A stretch of 64,000 nt of DNA from Algorimicrobium echini (GCF_900115185.1 NZ_FOVN01000007.1:1-64000), one strand, 5' to 3'. Numbered from the stretch's first letter, positions 16,612 through 26,727 are shown. Program-made: numbers and translations. The notes: a model not told the origin generated them from the sequence alone.

Positions 16612-17544
16612 ATGAAAAAAATAGCCATTCTGTTGCCTTGTTTTAATGAAAATTCAGGAATTGAGATTCTAACGAATCACTTGGTTTCAGAATTAGAAAA
16701 ACTACCTTTTTTATTTGAATTAATCTATATTGATGATGGCTCCTTAGATGACACAAAAACCAGAATTGAAAGTTTGAAAATTAATTCACCCTCTATAAAT
16801 GCTGTGTTATTAGCCTTGAATTTTAATGTGGGACACCAAAAAGCTATTCAGCAAGGCTTATTATTTGTAGAAACTAAAAAATTTGATAATGTGATTATCA
16901 TGGATGCCGATGGTGAAGATGATCCTGGAGCCATACAAGAAATATTGAAACATACAGATAAAGATTTGGTGCAAGTAATCCGTGGAAAACGGAATGAAAA
17001 CTGGCGTTTTAAATTCTTTTATAGGTTATACCAAAATTTATTTAAGGTGGTTATCGGTAAGCGATTAAATTTTGGTAATTTTTGTATGTTGAGCCCCAAA
17101 TTGGTTACTACTGCTACCGAAAATTCCTTTGTACATTTAGCAGCATTTCTAGATAATCAGAAATGTTTTAAAACCAAAGTCACTTGGGATCGTAGTCACC
17201 GAATTTCGGGCGAATCCAAAATGGGATTTAAAAACTTATTTTATCATGCAGTAAACTCTTTTGTTGAAAATGCACAAAGCCTACTTTTTATCTTTATAAA
17301 ATTGTGTATGTTTTTAATTTTGGGCATTATTATTTTAACGGGTTTTATTCTTTACAAGAAATATGTAACAAACGTTGCTGTGCCAGGCTGGAGTAGTACT
17401 TTAATGGCCACACTGTTTAATTCCCTATTAATAAGTATAGGTGTTTTTGTTTTAGGGTCTCTTCAATTAAATATTTTAAATAAACAAACAGCCAGCAGAA
17501 AGGTTATTTATTTTACCGACAAACAAATTACTACCAACTGGTAA
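16612..17544 (+). CDS. Family 2 glycosyltransferase, GtrB/DPM-like
   Basis: 310 aa. The catalytic domain (1-225) has IAILLPCFNENSGIEIL, IDDGSLDDT and the metal site MDADGEDDP. Two C-terminal membrane helices lie near 228-252 and 268-292. This architecture is that of enzymes transferring a sugar to undecaprenyl or dolichol phosphate. It is followed after 43 bases by a multi-spanning GT-C-like protein, the usual partner that uses the lipid-linked sugar. First gene of the plus-strand glycan operon. Confidence 0.85.
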   Translation: MKKIAILLPCFNENSGIEILTNHLVSELEKLPFLFELIYIDDGSLDDTKTRIESLKINSPSINAVLLALNFNVGHQKAIQQGLLFVETKKFDNVIIMDADGEDDPGAIQEILKHTDKDLVQVIRGKRNENWRFKFFYRLYQNLFKVVIGKRLNFGNFCMLSPKLVTTATENSFVHLAAFLDNQKCFKTKVTWDRSHRISGESKMGFKNLFYHAVNSFVENAQSLLFIFIKLCMFLILGIIILTGFILYKKYVTNVAVPGWSSTLMATLFNSLLISIGVFVLGSLQLNILNKQTASRKVIYFTDKQITTNW

Positions 17545-17587
17545 TTTTAAATTACTCATTCTTTAAGTTTAATACCATTTACCTGTT

Positions 17588-18895
17588 ATGATAAAAGATA
17601 AAAATATACTATATATTAGTAGCTTTGGCATATTGATACGTTTGTTGCTGTTTTTTGTTTTTTACACCCATGTAACAATTTATCCAGATAGCTCTGGTTA
17701 TATTGATTTAGCCGAACACATTGCCGCTTTAAGCTATTCTGGTTATGATGGTGCACGAACACCAGGTTACGCTTTAATTATAGCACTATCCTTTGGTAAT
17801 TTGTATGTAACGGTTTTTTATCAATTTCTATTAGGCGTTATTACAGCAATACTGTGGTATTTACTATTACAAAATTTAAGATTTTCTAAAAAGCAAAGTT
17901 TATATATCACACTGTTTCTACAAACATTCATTCATATATACTTTTTTGAGACCGCTATTTTAATGGAGTCTTTTATTCTCTTATTAATAACATTAGTTTT
18001 TTACTTAATAACATTAAACAAACAAACGTTTGTTATGCACGTTATACTTGGTTTGTTATTTGGGTATTTGGTACTTACCAAACCATTCTATTTGTATATC
18101 CCTTTTCTACTATATGGTTTTTGGTTTTTGAAGGCACCTAAAAATATAAAATTATTAGCTTCCCGATTTATTATGCTAGTATTTCCTGTTTTAGCTTATT
18201 TAGGATGGTCATCAGTAATTGAAAAACATCATGGTTATTTTTCATCCACTACACTAATGGGTGTTTATATTTCTCAAAATTGCGTGCGATTTGCAGAAAA
18301 GTCTCCCGATAAGTTTAAATGGCTTTCAGAGCCTTACGTGGCTTATCGTAACAAAGCTATCAAAGAAAATAAGGATATTGCCATGTCTATTTGGTATGCT
18401 TATGATGATGGTGCTTACAATAAATATGGTTTGGAGTTTTCAGAATTATCTAAAGCTTTAACCGAATACGCCAAAGTAACCATAGCCAATAACCCTTTAG
18501 AATATTTGCATCAAGTGGTTTTCTATTCGTGGCGTGATTTCTGGAAACCCACACTTTATTGGAATTATAACGACTTCAATTTTAAATATGCTAATAAATT
18601 TTTTCGTGGTATTTGGTATGTACAAGAACCCATTTTATATTTATTCCGATTTGTATTTTTACTTCTAGTTCCTGTTATAATTATTAAAGCTATTAAAAAG
18701 AGAACGATAGATATCGGTTTTATCATAATGTCTGTTATATTTATAGCATCAATACTTCAGGCGCTTTTAACCTATGGTACTAATAATAGATTTAGTTTTC
18801 CATTTGAATTTTTAATCATCATAAGCGTTCTATTGTATTTTAAAGATAGAGATTGGTGGTTTTTAAAACCCCTTGTAAATAAATTTAAATTTTGA
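17588..18895 (+). CDS. Multi-spanning membrane protein, probable GT-C glycosyltransferase (GT39-like)
   Basis: 435 aa, about ten membrane helices. The first loop (FYTHVTIYPDSSGYIDLAEH) has the acidic residues expected at the active site of GT39/ArnT-like enzymes, and RTPGYALIIAL follows. A loop at ~190-330 contains many aromatics (WKPTLYWNYNDFNF). It probably moves a sugar from the lipid carrier made by the preceding GT2 enzyme to a growing glycan. Its stop TGA overlaps the TTG start of the next gene. Confidence 0.6.
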   Translation: MIKDKNILYISSFGILIRLLLFFVFYTHVTIYPDSSGYIDLAEHIAALSYSGYDGARTPGYALIIALSFGNLYVTVFYQFLLGVITAILWYLLLQNLRFSKKQSLYITLFLQTFIHIYFFETAILMESFILLLITLVFYLITLNKQTFVMHVILGLLFGYLVLTKPFYLYIPFLLYGFWFLKAPKNIKLLASRFIMLVFPVLAYLGWSSVIEKHHGYFSSTTLMGVYISQNCVRFAEKSPDKFKWLSEPYVAYRNKAIKENKDIAMSIWYAYDDGAYNKYGLEFSELSKALTEYAKVTIANNPLEYLHQVVFYSWRDFWKPTLYWNYNDFNFKYANKFFRGIWYVQEPILYLFRFVFLLLVPVIIIKAIKKRTIDIGFIIMSVIFIASILQALLTYGTNNRFSFPFEFLIIISVLLYFKDRDWWFLKPLVNKFKF

Positions 18896-19890
18896 CAGAT
18901 TATACTATAAATAATTCAAACTATGTTGTAAAGTTTTATGAACCATCTTATTATTCTCATTGGAATAAATTGGTTCATACAGCTAAAAATGCTACATTTT
19001 TGTTTCATAGGGATTTTATGGATTACCATCAAGATCGCTTTCAAGATGCGTCTGTTATTGTATTTAAAAATAGTAAACCAATTGCCCTTTTTCCTGCTAA
19101 TAAAACAGAAAATACCATTTTTAGTCATCAAGGACTAACCTATGGTGGTTTAGTTTATGGCTTAAAGTTAAAGTTCCAAACAGTTTTAGAAATTTTTAAA
19201 CACCTTTTACAATTCTACAAATCGGAAGGGTTTGATTTTTTGCAAATTAAACAGTTGCCTGAAATTTACGCAAGTGCTCCCAATGATGAATTAGACTACC
19301 TGATGTTTTTGTTAGATGCTAAACTAACAAGACGAGATGTGTTGTCTGTTGTAAAACCTGCCGAAGAAATAGCTTTTTCAAAGGATAGAAAAGATGGTGT
19401 AAAACGGGCTGTTAAAAACAAATTGATTGTTAAGAATGATAATTTTTTTGATAGTTTTTGGAATACCATCCTTATTCCAAACCTAAAGGAAAAGCACCAA
19501 ACTAAACCCGTTCATTCTCTGCAGGAAATAAAATTATTACACCAACGATTTCCTAATAATATTAAACAATTTAATGTGTATCAAGAAACTGAATTGGTGG
19601 CAGGAACAACTGTTTTTATTACAAATCGTGTAGCACATTCGCAATATATATCGGCAAATTCAGATAAAAATAAGTTAGGAAGTTTGGATTTTTTACATGA
19701 CTACCTTTTAAAAAATATATTTAAGGAAACACCTTTTTTCGACTTTGGTATTTCTAATGAAAATCAAGGTAAACAGGTTAATTCTGGATTATTATATTGG
19801 AAAGAAGGTTTTGGAGCACGTAGTATAACACAAGATTTTTACACAGTTTCAATAGCGAATCTTAAAAAATTAAACAACGTAATGCTATGA
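18892..19890 (+). CDS. FemAB-like acyl/peptidyltransferase (GNAT fold, Acetyltransf_6 type)
   Basis: 332 aa, soluble. The N-terminal half ([32 protein letters not shown]) and the C-terminal half ([25 protein letters not shown], then [18 protein letters not shown]) match the double GNAT fold of the FemAB/BioF2-like group. Members in glycan loci attach acyl or aminoacyl groups to amino sugars. I use the TTG at 18892, which overlaps the previous stop (TTGA); no ATG is available nearby in frame. It stands directly before the sugar aminotransferase and could acylate the amine which that enzyme makes (inference). Confidence 0.7.
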   Translation: MTDYTINNSNYVVKFYEPSYYSHWNKLVHTAKNATFLFHRDFMDYHQDRFQDASVIVFKNSKPIALFPANKTENTIFSHQGLTYGGLVYGLKLKFQTVLEIFKHLLQFYKSEGFDFLQIKQLPEIYASAPNDELDYLMFLLDAKLTRRDVLSVVKPAEEIAFSKDRKDGVKRAVKNKLIVKNDNFFDSFWNTILIPNLKEKHQTKPVHSLQEIKLLHQRFPNNIKQFNVYQETELVAGTTVFITNRVAHSQYISANSDKNKLGSLDFLHDYLLKNIFKETPFFDFGISNENQGKQVNSGLLYWKEGFGARSITQDFYTVSIANLKKLNNVML

Positions 19891-20987
19891 TTAAATTTTT
19901 AGATCTTCCAGCCATTAATGCACGTTATGAAGTTGCGTTCCAAGAAAAGTTTCAACAGTTTTTAAAAAGTGCTAATTATATTTTAGGTCCTGAAGTGCAA
20001 ACTTTTGAACAGAATTTTGCAAGTTTTTGTGGAACCAAACATGCTTTAGGGGTAAGTAATGGTCTAGATGCTTTAATACTAATTTTTAAGGCTTATATAG
20101 TATTAGGGGAGTTGTCTCCAGGTGATGAGGTAATAGTACCTTCAAACACATTTATAGCAAGTATTTTAGCAGTTGTTCAAGCAGATTTAAAACCCGTATT
20201 TGTTGAGCCAGATTTCGCGACTTTTAATTTAGATCCGGATAAAATAAAGAAATATATTTCGCCAAAAACAAAAGCTATTCTAGCTGTTCATCTATACGGT
20301 CAGTTGGCAAACATGACAGCTATCAATCAAATTGCCAAGGATAATAAACTACTCGTTATTGAAGATGCTGCCCAAGCCCATGGCGCAAAAGACGTTTTTG
20401 GAAAAAGAGCAGGTAACCTTTCGGATGCAGCGGCTTTCAGCTTCTATCCAGGTAAAAATTTAGGAGCTTTAGGTGATGCAGGAGCTGTAACTACAAATAA
20501 TAACCCATTAGCAAAAATTATTTTGGAATTGCGGAATTATGGTTCAGAAAAAAAATATGTAAATTCGCGTCTTGGTTATAATAAGCGTTTAGACGCATTG
20601 CAAGCAGCTTTTCTATCTATTAAATTACCAGATTTAGATGCTGATAATAATCAACGTCGCCGTATAGCAAATCAGTATTTGAAAGGAGTTAAAAACCCTA
20701 AAATTAGATTGCCATTTTATGATGGTTCTGAAAATCATGTGTTTCATTTGTTTGTCGTAACAGTTGACGATAGAACTAGATTTATTACCTATTTAGAATC
20801 TCATGGTGTTGAAACATTAATTCATTACCCTATTGCTCCGCATCGGCAAATAGCGTTACATGATTATGCCCATTTGAAACTGCCAATTGCAGAAACCATG
20901 CACAAAAATGTGGTGAGTATTCCTATAAGTCCCATACTTTCAATGACAGATGTTTCTACCATTATAAACCTATTAAATGCCTATTAA
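19887..20987 (+). CDS. DegT/DnrJ/EryC1-family sugar aminotransferase, FdtB/QdtB-like
   Basis: 366 aa, fold-type I PLP enzyme. PLP-lysine motif: [16 protein letters not shown] (internal aldimine Lys). Other landmarks are [39 protein letters not shown] and EDAAQAHGA. With the FdtA/QdtA-type ketoisomerase at 25396 in the same locus, the likely reaction is amination at C3 of dTDP-3-keto-6-deoxyhexose to give dTDP-3-amino-3,6-dideoxyhexose. Its ATG overlaps the FemAB-like gene stop by 4 bases, and the next gene follows with no gap. Confidence 0.85.
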   Translation: MIKFLDLPAINARYEVAFQEKFQQFLKSANYILGPEVQTFEQNFASFCGTKHALGVSNGLDALILIFKAYIVLGELSPGDEVIVPSNTFIASILAVVQADLKPVFVEPDFATFNLDPDKIKKYISPKTKAILAVHLYGQLANMTAINQIAKDNKLLVIEDAAQAHGAKDVFGKRAGNLSDAAAFSFYPGKNLGALGDAGAVTTNNNPLAKIILELRNYGSEKKYVNSRLGYNKRLDALQAAFLSIKLPDLDADNNQRRRIANQYLKGVKNPKIRLPFYDGSENHVFHLFVVTVDDRTRFITYLESHGVETLIHYPIAPHRQIALHDYAHLKLPIAETMHKNVVSIPISPILSMTDVSTIINLLNAY

Positions 20988-22301
20988 TTGAAACGCCTAC
21001 TAAACTATATTAACAGTAACGTCTTGTTTAAAGTAGCATCTTTAAACTCGGTTTCTATGATTGTAAAAATCATTTCTGGATTTTTAACATCTAAAGCTAT
21101 TGCTTTATTTGTTGGAGCAGAAGGGATGGCTTTAATAGGGAATCTGCGTAATTTTTTAAGTTCAATTCAGGCCGTTTCAATACTTGGGCTTTATAATGGA
21201 ATTGTGAAATATGTTGCCGAATTTAAGGAAAACACTTTAGAGTTAAGTAAAACAATTTCCACTGTTTTCTATTTGGGTTTTATAGCCACTATTCTTGTTT
21301 CATTTTTCTGTTATTTTAATGCTGAAGCTTTAAATGATTATGTGTTTTCTTATTATAATGATTATGCATACGTTATTCGAATCATGGCTATTGCATTACC
21401 GTTTTATGCCTTGAATATGTTCATTTTTGGAATTCTGAATGGGTTTTCCAAATATAAAATCCTGATTATTATTAATATTATAGGCCAGATTTTTGGCTTG
21501 TCCATAACCATTTTATTAATTTATAAAGAACGTATAGATGGTGCTTTAATTTCAGTAGTAATTTCAGAATCTCTACTGTTTTTTATTACACTGGTAGGTA
21601 TTGCTAATAGACGTAGTTTGGCACCTTTGGTTCAAGTAAAACGTATTAGTTTAGAGTATATTAAAAAATTGAGCTCTTACTCGATAATGGCTATTTTTTC
21701 TGCTTTTTTGTTGCCCATTGTAGCAATTGCCATACGAAATTATATTACTGATACGGTTGGGCTCAAAGAAGCTGGTTTTTGGGAAGCTATGAATCGTGTT
21801 TCTAGATACTACTTAATGTTTGTGTCTTCTTTGCTAACACTATATATTTTGCCTCGATTTTCAGAAATCGATAATAAAAAAGAGTTTCGTGCTGAAGTTT
21901 TTAATTTCTATAAATCTATTATTCCAATATTTGCAGCTGGATTAATTGCTATTTATTTATTACGGCATATAATTGTATTAGTGGTGTTTTCGGAAGAGTT
22001 TGAGCCTGTAGCCGATTTGTTTTTGTGGCAATTATTGGGCGATTTTGTAAAAGTACTCTCCATAGTTATTGCCTATCAGTTTTTAGCTAAAAAAATGTTT
22101 TGGCATTATATTATTACCGAGGCTTTTTCTGTTGCTATTCTATATCTTACAAGTATTTATTTTATAGATATATATGGTGTAAAAGGCGCCAATATTGCTC
22201 ATTTTGCATCCTATGTTTTATATTATGGACTTATATTACTTATTTTTAGTTCATCTTTATTTGGCGTGATTTCTGAAGATGATAATGAATTAAACTCTTA
22301 A
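20988..22301 (+). CDS. O-antigen/polysaccharide flippase (Wzx/MATE-like)
   Basis: 437 aa with about twelve membrane helices starting VASLNSVSMIVKIISGFLTSKAIALFVGAEGMALIGN, the typical opening of Wzx-type exporters in the MOP superfamily. It flips undecaprenyl-linked repeat units across the inner membrane. I use TTG at 20988 directly after the stop of the aminotransferase gene; ATG alternatives lie inside the first helix. The gene after it begins 3 bases downstream. Confidence 0.85.
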   Translation: MKRLLNYINSNVLFKVASLNSVSMIVKIISGFLTSKAIALFVGAEGMALIGNLRNFLSSIQAVSILGLYNGIVKYVAEFKENTLELSKTISTVFYLGFIATILVSFFCYFNAEALNDYVFSYYNDYAYVIRIMAIALPFYALNMFIFGILNGFSKYKILIIINIIGQIFGLSITILLIYKERIDGALISVVISESLLFFITLVGIANRRSLAPLVQVKRISLEYIKKLSSYSIMAIFSAFLLPIVAIAIRNYITDTVGLKEAGFWEAMNRVSRYYLMFVSSLLTLYILPRFSEIDNKKEFRAEVFNFYKSIIPIFAAGLIAIYLLRHIIVLVVFSEEFEPVADLFLWQLLGDFVKVLSIVIAYQFLAKKMFWHYIITEAFSVAILYLTSIYFIDIYGVKGANIAHFASYVLYYGLILLIFSSSLFGVISEDDNELNS

Positions 22302-22303
22302 AA

Positions 22304-23134
22304 ATGGATGTAAAAACTTGTCGGATTTATATTGATGAAAAACCTTATGAGTTTAATGTTAAGGGCCAATTTTTCTGGGGACAAGAAGAATTACTTTACA
22401 ACAAAGCAAATAGTGTTTTATCTAAAATGCCATGGGAGAAGGAAGGTTATAGCATTGTAAAGGCCTTTATTAATGACGAATTTTATAGGCTAAAAGAGTC
22501 CATAAGGCAAAATATAACTAAAGCTATTAAGGCTAACAACATACCTTTTAATGAAGCAGATTTTACGCTGGCCAAATACCATGAAATTGTAAATACAGAC
22601 CAACTTCATAATCAAGTTATTAATATCACTAGAAATTTAGAAAATCACGATTTCGATTTTAATATTGATGCTTTGGCAGAGCGATTTGGTTCTATTTTAG
22701 GTTATAGACTAACATCTTGGATTGAAGAACTCCAAAAATCGCATATCCAAATCAGAATTAGCAGGCCAAATTCTTTAGATATAAATCCACCTCATAGAGA
22801 TGGGTATTTAAGTTATTGGGAAGATATTATTAACGTGTGGATTCCAATTGAAGGTTGTAATGAAAATTCATCTTTACCTGTTTTTCCCGGGAGCCATCTG
22901 ATTTCAGAAAATAATATTTTACGGACCGAAAGTAAGGGCGCCGAAATTAATGGCAATACTTATTATGTGCCATGTATTTTAGAAACGAAAAAAGGGAGTA
23001 TTAACATGATTCGTCCAAACCCCAAAGAGGGAGAGGCTATAATATTTACGCCTTTTTTAATTCATGGTGCAGCCGTTAATAATAATAAAAATATAACAAG
23101 AGTTTCTTTAGAGTTACGATTTCCTAGGGTTTAG
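22304..23134 (+). CDS. Phytanoyl-CoA dioxygenase-like Fe(II)/2-oxoglutarate enzyme
   Basis: 276 aa. The metal triad is His164-x-Asp166 (PPHRDG) with His254 (FTPFLIHGAAV), and Arg266 (ITRVSLELRF) probably binds 2-oxoglutarate. VWIPIEGC...LPVFPGSH is the PhyH family pattern. It probably hydroxylates or otherwise oxidises a small molecule or sugar in this glycan locus; the substrate is unknown. Last gene of the plus-strand run, convergent with the next gene with an 11-base overlap of coding regions. Confidence 0.75.
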   Translation: MDVKTCRIYIDEKPYEFNVKGQFFWGQEELLYNKANSVLSKMPWEKEGYSIVKAFINDEFYRLKESIRQNITKAIKANNIPFNEADFTLAKYHEIVNTDQLHNQVINITRNLENHDFDFNIDALAERFGSILGYRLTSWIEELQKSHIQIRISRPNSLDINPPHRDGYLSYWEDIINVWIPIEGCNENSSLPVFPGSHLISENNILRTESKGAEINGNTYYVPCILETKKGSINMIRPNPKEGEAIIFTPFLIHGAAVNNNKNITRVSLELRFPRV

Positions 23135-24266
23135 ACTCCCACTTTTCTAAATACAGTTTTGCAACAGCAACATAATGGTGTTCTTTTTCAATAAAAGCTC
23201 TGGCGTTTTTGGAAATTTTAGTAATTATTTTTGGATTTAAAATGAGCCACTCTAGTTTTTTAGCAATTTTTTCAGCATCAGGTTCCGCATTAATAGCAAC
23301 GGTATCTTTTTCAATATTATAATAATCAAGCCATTCTTGTTCTGCTCCAGTAAATACAACTTTTCCTTTAGCCATGGCTTCTAAAGCATTAAATCCTTGG
23401 TCATAAGCAAATACTTGGTCTAATAAAATATGTGCTGCATCAAAAGCTTTAATATACGCATCATAGGGCAAGCTCTTTACGGTTATAATTTCAATTTTAT
23501 TAGGGTGTTTTTTCTTTAAAATTTCCAAAGCAGCTTCAAAAATATCATTACCTTTTTTGTAATAATTTTTTTCGTTGATTCCATGAAAAATAACAATTTT
23601 ATCAGTCACTTTTAAATCAATAAAATTTAGTTTTTCTAAATTTATTGGGTTTGGCATCATCCCTAAATACTTTTCGTTTTTTAGTAGTGGTATGTGGTAG
23701 TCTAAATCGCTAGCTAAAACACCTTGTATATTATTGTACACATATGTATGTAAGTCCACATAGGGTTTTGTTAAGTACATTAGTGCATGCCAAAAATCTT
23801 TTTTAGAACCTTTTTTTTCAAAATATGGTGTTAATATGGAATATTTAAATTTTTTATCAAAGGCATATTTTACGCTTACGTAATCGGTTCCGCAAGACAA
23901 TAAAAAAACCTTTTTATTATTTTTAAATATAAACTCTAATAGGGTTTTTTCTGTTTCAGGCGTGGTGTTAAAAGCTGTTTCGTTAATTAATTGAACAACA
24001 TCAAAACCTGTTAATCGGTCTTTAAAAGATTCAAATTGTTTTTTAACATCCATGGATGTTATATCGAAACCAAATAATCTGTATAATACAGATTTAAGCT
24101 TACCAGAAAAGCCTTCAGTATATTTTAATGTGTACTTTATATCAACTTTTCTTTTTTTAAAACCATCACCATGTCCTACTACCAATACATCATGTCCCAG
24201 TTTTTCCAAGCCTTCTTTTAAAGTATAATGTGATGAGTTGTATTCTCCTAATAATAAGATTTTCAT
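23124..24266 (-). CDS. Glycosyltransferase, GT-B fold (GT4/GT1-like)
   Basis: 380 aa. The N-terminal start MKILLLGEYNSSHYTLKEGL is a Rossmann strand, and the C-terminal half has the nucleotide-sugar region (IVIFHGINEKNYYKKGNDIF and LDQVFAYDQGFNALEAMAKGK with a conserved Glu). No membrane segment. The sequence is more divergent than the neighbouring GT4 enzyme. It is transcribed towards the PhyH gene and is divergent from the GT4 gene, whose start is only 30 bases away. Confidence 0.75.
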   Translation of the reverse strand: MKILLLGEYNSSHYTLKEGLEKLGHDVLVVGHGDGFKKRKVDIKYTLKYTEGFSGKLKSVLYRLFGFDITSMDVKKQFESFKDRLTGFDVVQLINETAFNTTPETEKTLLEFIFKNNKKVFLLSCGTDYVSVKYAFDKKFKYSILTPYFEKKGSKKDFWHALMYLTKPYVDLHTYVYNNIQGVLASDLDYHIPLLKNEKYLGMMPNPINLEKLNFIDLKVTDKIVIFHGINEKNYYKKGNDIFEAALEILKKKHPNKIEIITVKSLPYDAYIKAFDAAHILLDQVFAYDQGFNALEAMAKGKVVFTGAEQEWLDYYNIEKDTVAINAEPDAEKIAKKLEWLILNPKIITKISKNARAFIEKEHHYVAVAKLYLEKWESKP

Positions 24267-24296
24267 TTACTATATTTGATTTCTAAAAACTAATTC

Positions 24297-25412
24297 TTGC
24301 AAAGTAACAATAAAAAGATTTGTTTGGTAGTATCATCCCTTGGAAAAGGTGGTGCACAACATGCAGCAGCTTTGCAGTCTAAATTGCTATATAGGTTAGG
24401 TTACGATGTGCATATTGTTACCATTTTTCCGGACATATTTTATGCTTATTCTGGAACCTTATTTAATCTAGGGCTTTACAAATCTGAAAAACATTCGCTT
24501 TTCAACCGAGTTTCTAGACTATTTAAATTTAGAAGTTATTTAAAATCACAAAATTTTGATGTTATTATAGATCATCGTTCACGGGTACAATCCTACCGAG
24601 AGTTAATTATTTCAAAATTCATTTATAAAACGCCAACGGTATATGTAATTCATTCATTTGAAAAGAATATCATGTTTCCAAAACAAGACTGGTTAAGTGA
24701 ATATTTGTATAAAAATGAGGTTATGGTTGGTGTTTCTGAAGGTATAACAACTCATTTTAAAAAGAAATATAACTTAAAGCACATTGAAACAATTTATAAT
24801 GCTTTTGACTTTGAAACCATAGTAAAACGTGCGTCGGAGTCTCAAAGTGATCCGTTTTTAAAAAATGATTTCATCTTGTTTTATGGACGATTAGATGACC
24901 TTTCTAAAAACCTAAAATTGCTTATAAAGGCTTACAAAAATTCTGCTTTAATAAAACACAATTATAAACTTTTAATTTTAGGAAGTGGTTCTGATAAAGC
25001 CATGTTGACCGACTTTGTACAAACCCTTAAATTAGAAAAAGATGTCGTTTTTAAACCGCAAACCGATAATCCGTATGTGTATGCAAAACGTGCAAAATTT
25101 ACGGTTTTAAGCAGTCGCTATGAAGGCTTTCCGTTGGTGTTACCGGAATCCCTATATTTAGAATCACCAGTTATTTCTGTTGATTGCCAATCGGGTCCCA
25201 ATGAAATTATTAGCCATAAACATAACGGATTGTTAGTTGAAAATTATAATATAAATGCGCTGGCAGAAGCCATGAATAGTTTTATATTTGATGAACCACT
25301 TTATCAACACTGTAAATTTAATGCCAAAAAAAGTGTAGAAAAATTTTCGTTAGAAAATATTAGTAGTAATTGGAGAAAATTAATTGAAAATTTAAATGAA
25401 AACAACTATTAA
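24297..25412 (+). CDS. Family 4 glycosyltransferase
   Basis: 371 aa. The first strand and glycine loop read ICLVVSSLGKGGAQHAAAL. The C-terminal GT-B motif is VLSSRYEGFPLVLPESLYLESPVIS, with the E-x7-E catalytic pattern, and SGPNEII follows. I take TTG at 24297 as the start because no ATG precedes the conserved first strand in frame. The next gene starts 17 bases before this stop, in another frame. Confidence 0.85.
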   Translation: MQSNNKKICLVVSSLGKGGAQHAAALQSKLLYRLGYDVHIVTIFPDIFYAYSGTLFNLGLYKSEKHSLFNRVSRLFKFRSYLKSQNFDVIIDHRSRVQSYRELIISKFIYKTPTVYVIHSFEKNIMFPKQDWLSEYLYKNEVMVGVSEGITTHFKKKYNLKHIETIYNAFDFETIVKRASESQSDPFLKNDFILFYGRLDDLSKNLKLLIKAYKNSALIKHNYKLLILGSGSDKAMLTDFVQTLKLEKDVVFKPQTDNPYVYAKRAKFTVLSSRYEGFPLVLPESLYLESPVISVDCQSGPNEIISHKHNGLLVENYNINALAEAMNSFIFDEPLYQHCKFNAKKSVEKFSLENISSNWRKLIENLNENNY

Positions 25413-25806
25413 TGACGTTTTAACTGTTCAAATTCCAACAGTTAGTGATACACGAGGGAAATTGGCAGTAATTGAAAAAGATTGTGCTCCATTCGGTATA
25501 CAAAGGGTTTACTACTTATATGATGTGCCAAGCGATTCCTACAGAGGTGGTCATGCACATAAAAAGCTATACCAAATGCTTATTGCTTTAAGTGGTAGTT
25601 TTGAAGTGCATTTAAAAGATGGTGAAAATGAACGCAAAATTACCTTAAATAAACCAGATAAAGGCTTACTCATTGTTCCAGGTATTTGGCGAGAAATTGA
25701 TAACTTTTCTTCAGGTTCGGTCTGTTTAGTGTTAGCATCCGAAGCGTATGATGAAGGTGATTATATTCGTGATTTTGAAGATTTTAAATTATTTAAACGG
25801 ACTTAA
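25396..25806 (+). CDS. FdtA/QdtA-type dTDP-4-keto-6-deoxyglucose ketoisomerase (WxcM-like cupin)
   Basis: 136 aa, a single cupin. The conserved active-site pattern RGGHAHKKLYQ at 50-60 and the end segment EGDYIRDFEDF are family landmarks. It moves the keto group from C4 to C3 of dTDP-4-keto-6-deoxyglucose, making the substrate for the DegT-type aminotransferase at 19887. Whether the product is the galacto (FdtA) or gluco (QdtA) isomer cannot be read with confidence. It overlaps the GT4 gene by 17 bases. No matching dTDP-glucose synthase or dehydratase is in the window. Confidence 0.85.
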   Translation: MKTTINDVLTVQIPTVSDTRGKLAVIEKDCAPFGIQRVYYLYDVPSDSYRGGHAHKKLYQMLIALSGSFEVHLKDGENERKITLNKPDKGLLIVPGIWREIDNFSSGSVCLVLASEAYDEGDYIRDFEDFKLFKRT

Positions 25807-26727
25807 GTCTATATGAAACTGGCGTAATGCATTTTGAATGTTTAGTAATAATACAAGCATTCTTTTATTACAACCTAAAATAAAACGCTGCTTTCTATTT
25901 AAATTTCGCTGATCTAGCTGTTCTAAATAATGAGCCTGTTGTATTTTATTTCCAGCTAACTTATATTGAATGGCTATTGAAAAGCGGTTAAAATCTAAAT
26001 ACTTTTTTAAAGATGTATTGTGTTTTGCAGCTTCCTCATAGTCATCTAAATTTAAAAAACGCCGTAAATTGGTATTAGAGTTAGAAATTCTGTTTTCAGC
26101 ATGTAAATTGTAAATGGCAGTAATGTTATTATTAAATGCTACGGGATGATTTAAGGCAATTCGAATCCATAAATCGGTATCTTCACCAGCGCCAAGTGTA
26201 ATGTTTTCATCAAAACAGCCTAAAGTAATTAGGAGGTCTTTTGGGGCAGCTACAGCAGATGTCCAAGCTATACTGCTACTTAAACTGGATTTAAAATAAT
26301 CTTCAACAATTCCTTTCCAATTTTTCGGGATGTTTATATAGTAGGGTTCTAAAGTAATATCACCTTTTTTCTTAATATAAGCATTCGCATATAAGCCACA
26401 ATTTGGAAAGGTGTCAATAAGCTGTTTTAAGGATTTTAAATGGTTTGGTAACCACAAATCATCTGCATCCAAAAAAGCAATAAATTTAGCCGATGCTTTA
26501 GCTATACCATAATTTCGAGCATGAGACACTCCTTTGTTATTAATAGTATAAATATTAATTCTAGAATCTGTAAAACGCGTTAACTTTTCTAAACTGCTAT
26601 CCGTAGAGCCATCGTTAACGATAATAATTTCAAAATCGGTAAAGGTTTGGTTTAACGCACTTTCTACGGTTTTAACAATAAAATTCTCCTTATTGTATAA
26701 CGGAATAATAATAGAAAACACAGGCAT
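25789..26727 (-). CDS. Family 2 glycosyltransferase
   Basis: 312 aa, GT-A fold: FSIIIPLYNKENFIVKTVES, IIIVNDGSTDSSLEKL and the DxD-type FLDADDLWLPNH near 90-100, with a W/LGAGEDTDLWIR acceptor-site segment. No membrane helices. It starts directly after the upstream GT2 stop (26728), so the two are coupled. The 3' end overlaps the convergent ketoisomerase gene by 18 bases. Confidence 0.87.
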   Translation of the reverse strand: MPVFSIIIPLYNKENFIVKTVESALNQTFTDFEIIIVNDGSTDSSLEKLTRFTDSRINIYTINNKGVSHARNYGIAKASAKFIAFLDADDLWLPNHLKSLKQLIDTFPNCGLYANAYIKKKGDITLEPYYINIPKNWKGIVEDYFKSSLSSSIAWTSAVAAPKDLLITLGCFDENITLGAGEDTDLWIRIALNHPVAFNNNITAIYNLHAENRISNSNTNLRRFLNLDDYEEAAKHNTSLKKYLDFNRFSIAIQYKLAGNKIQQAHYLEQLDQRNLNRKQRFILGCNKRMLVLLLNIQNALRQFHIDLSPFK

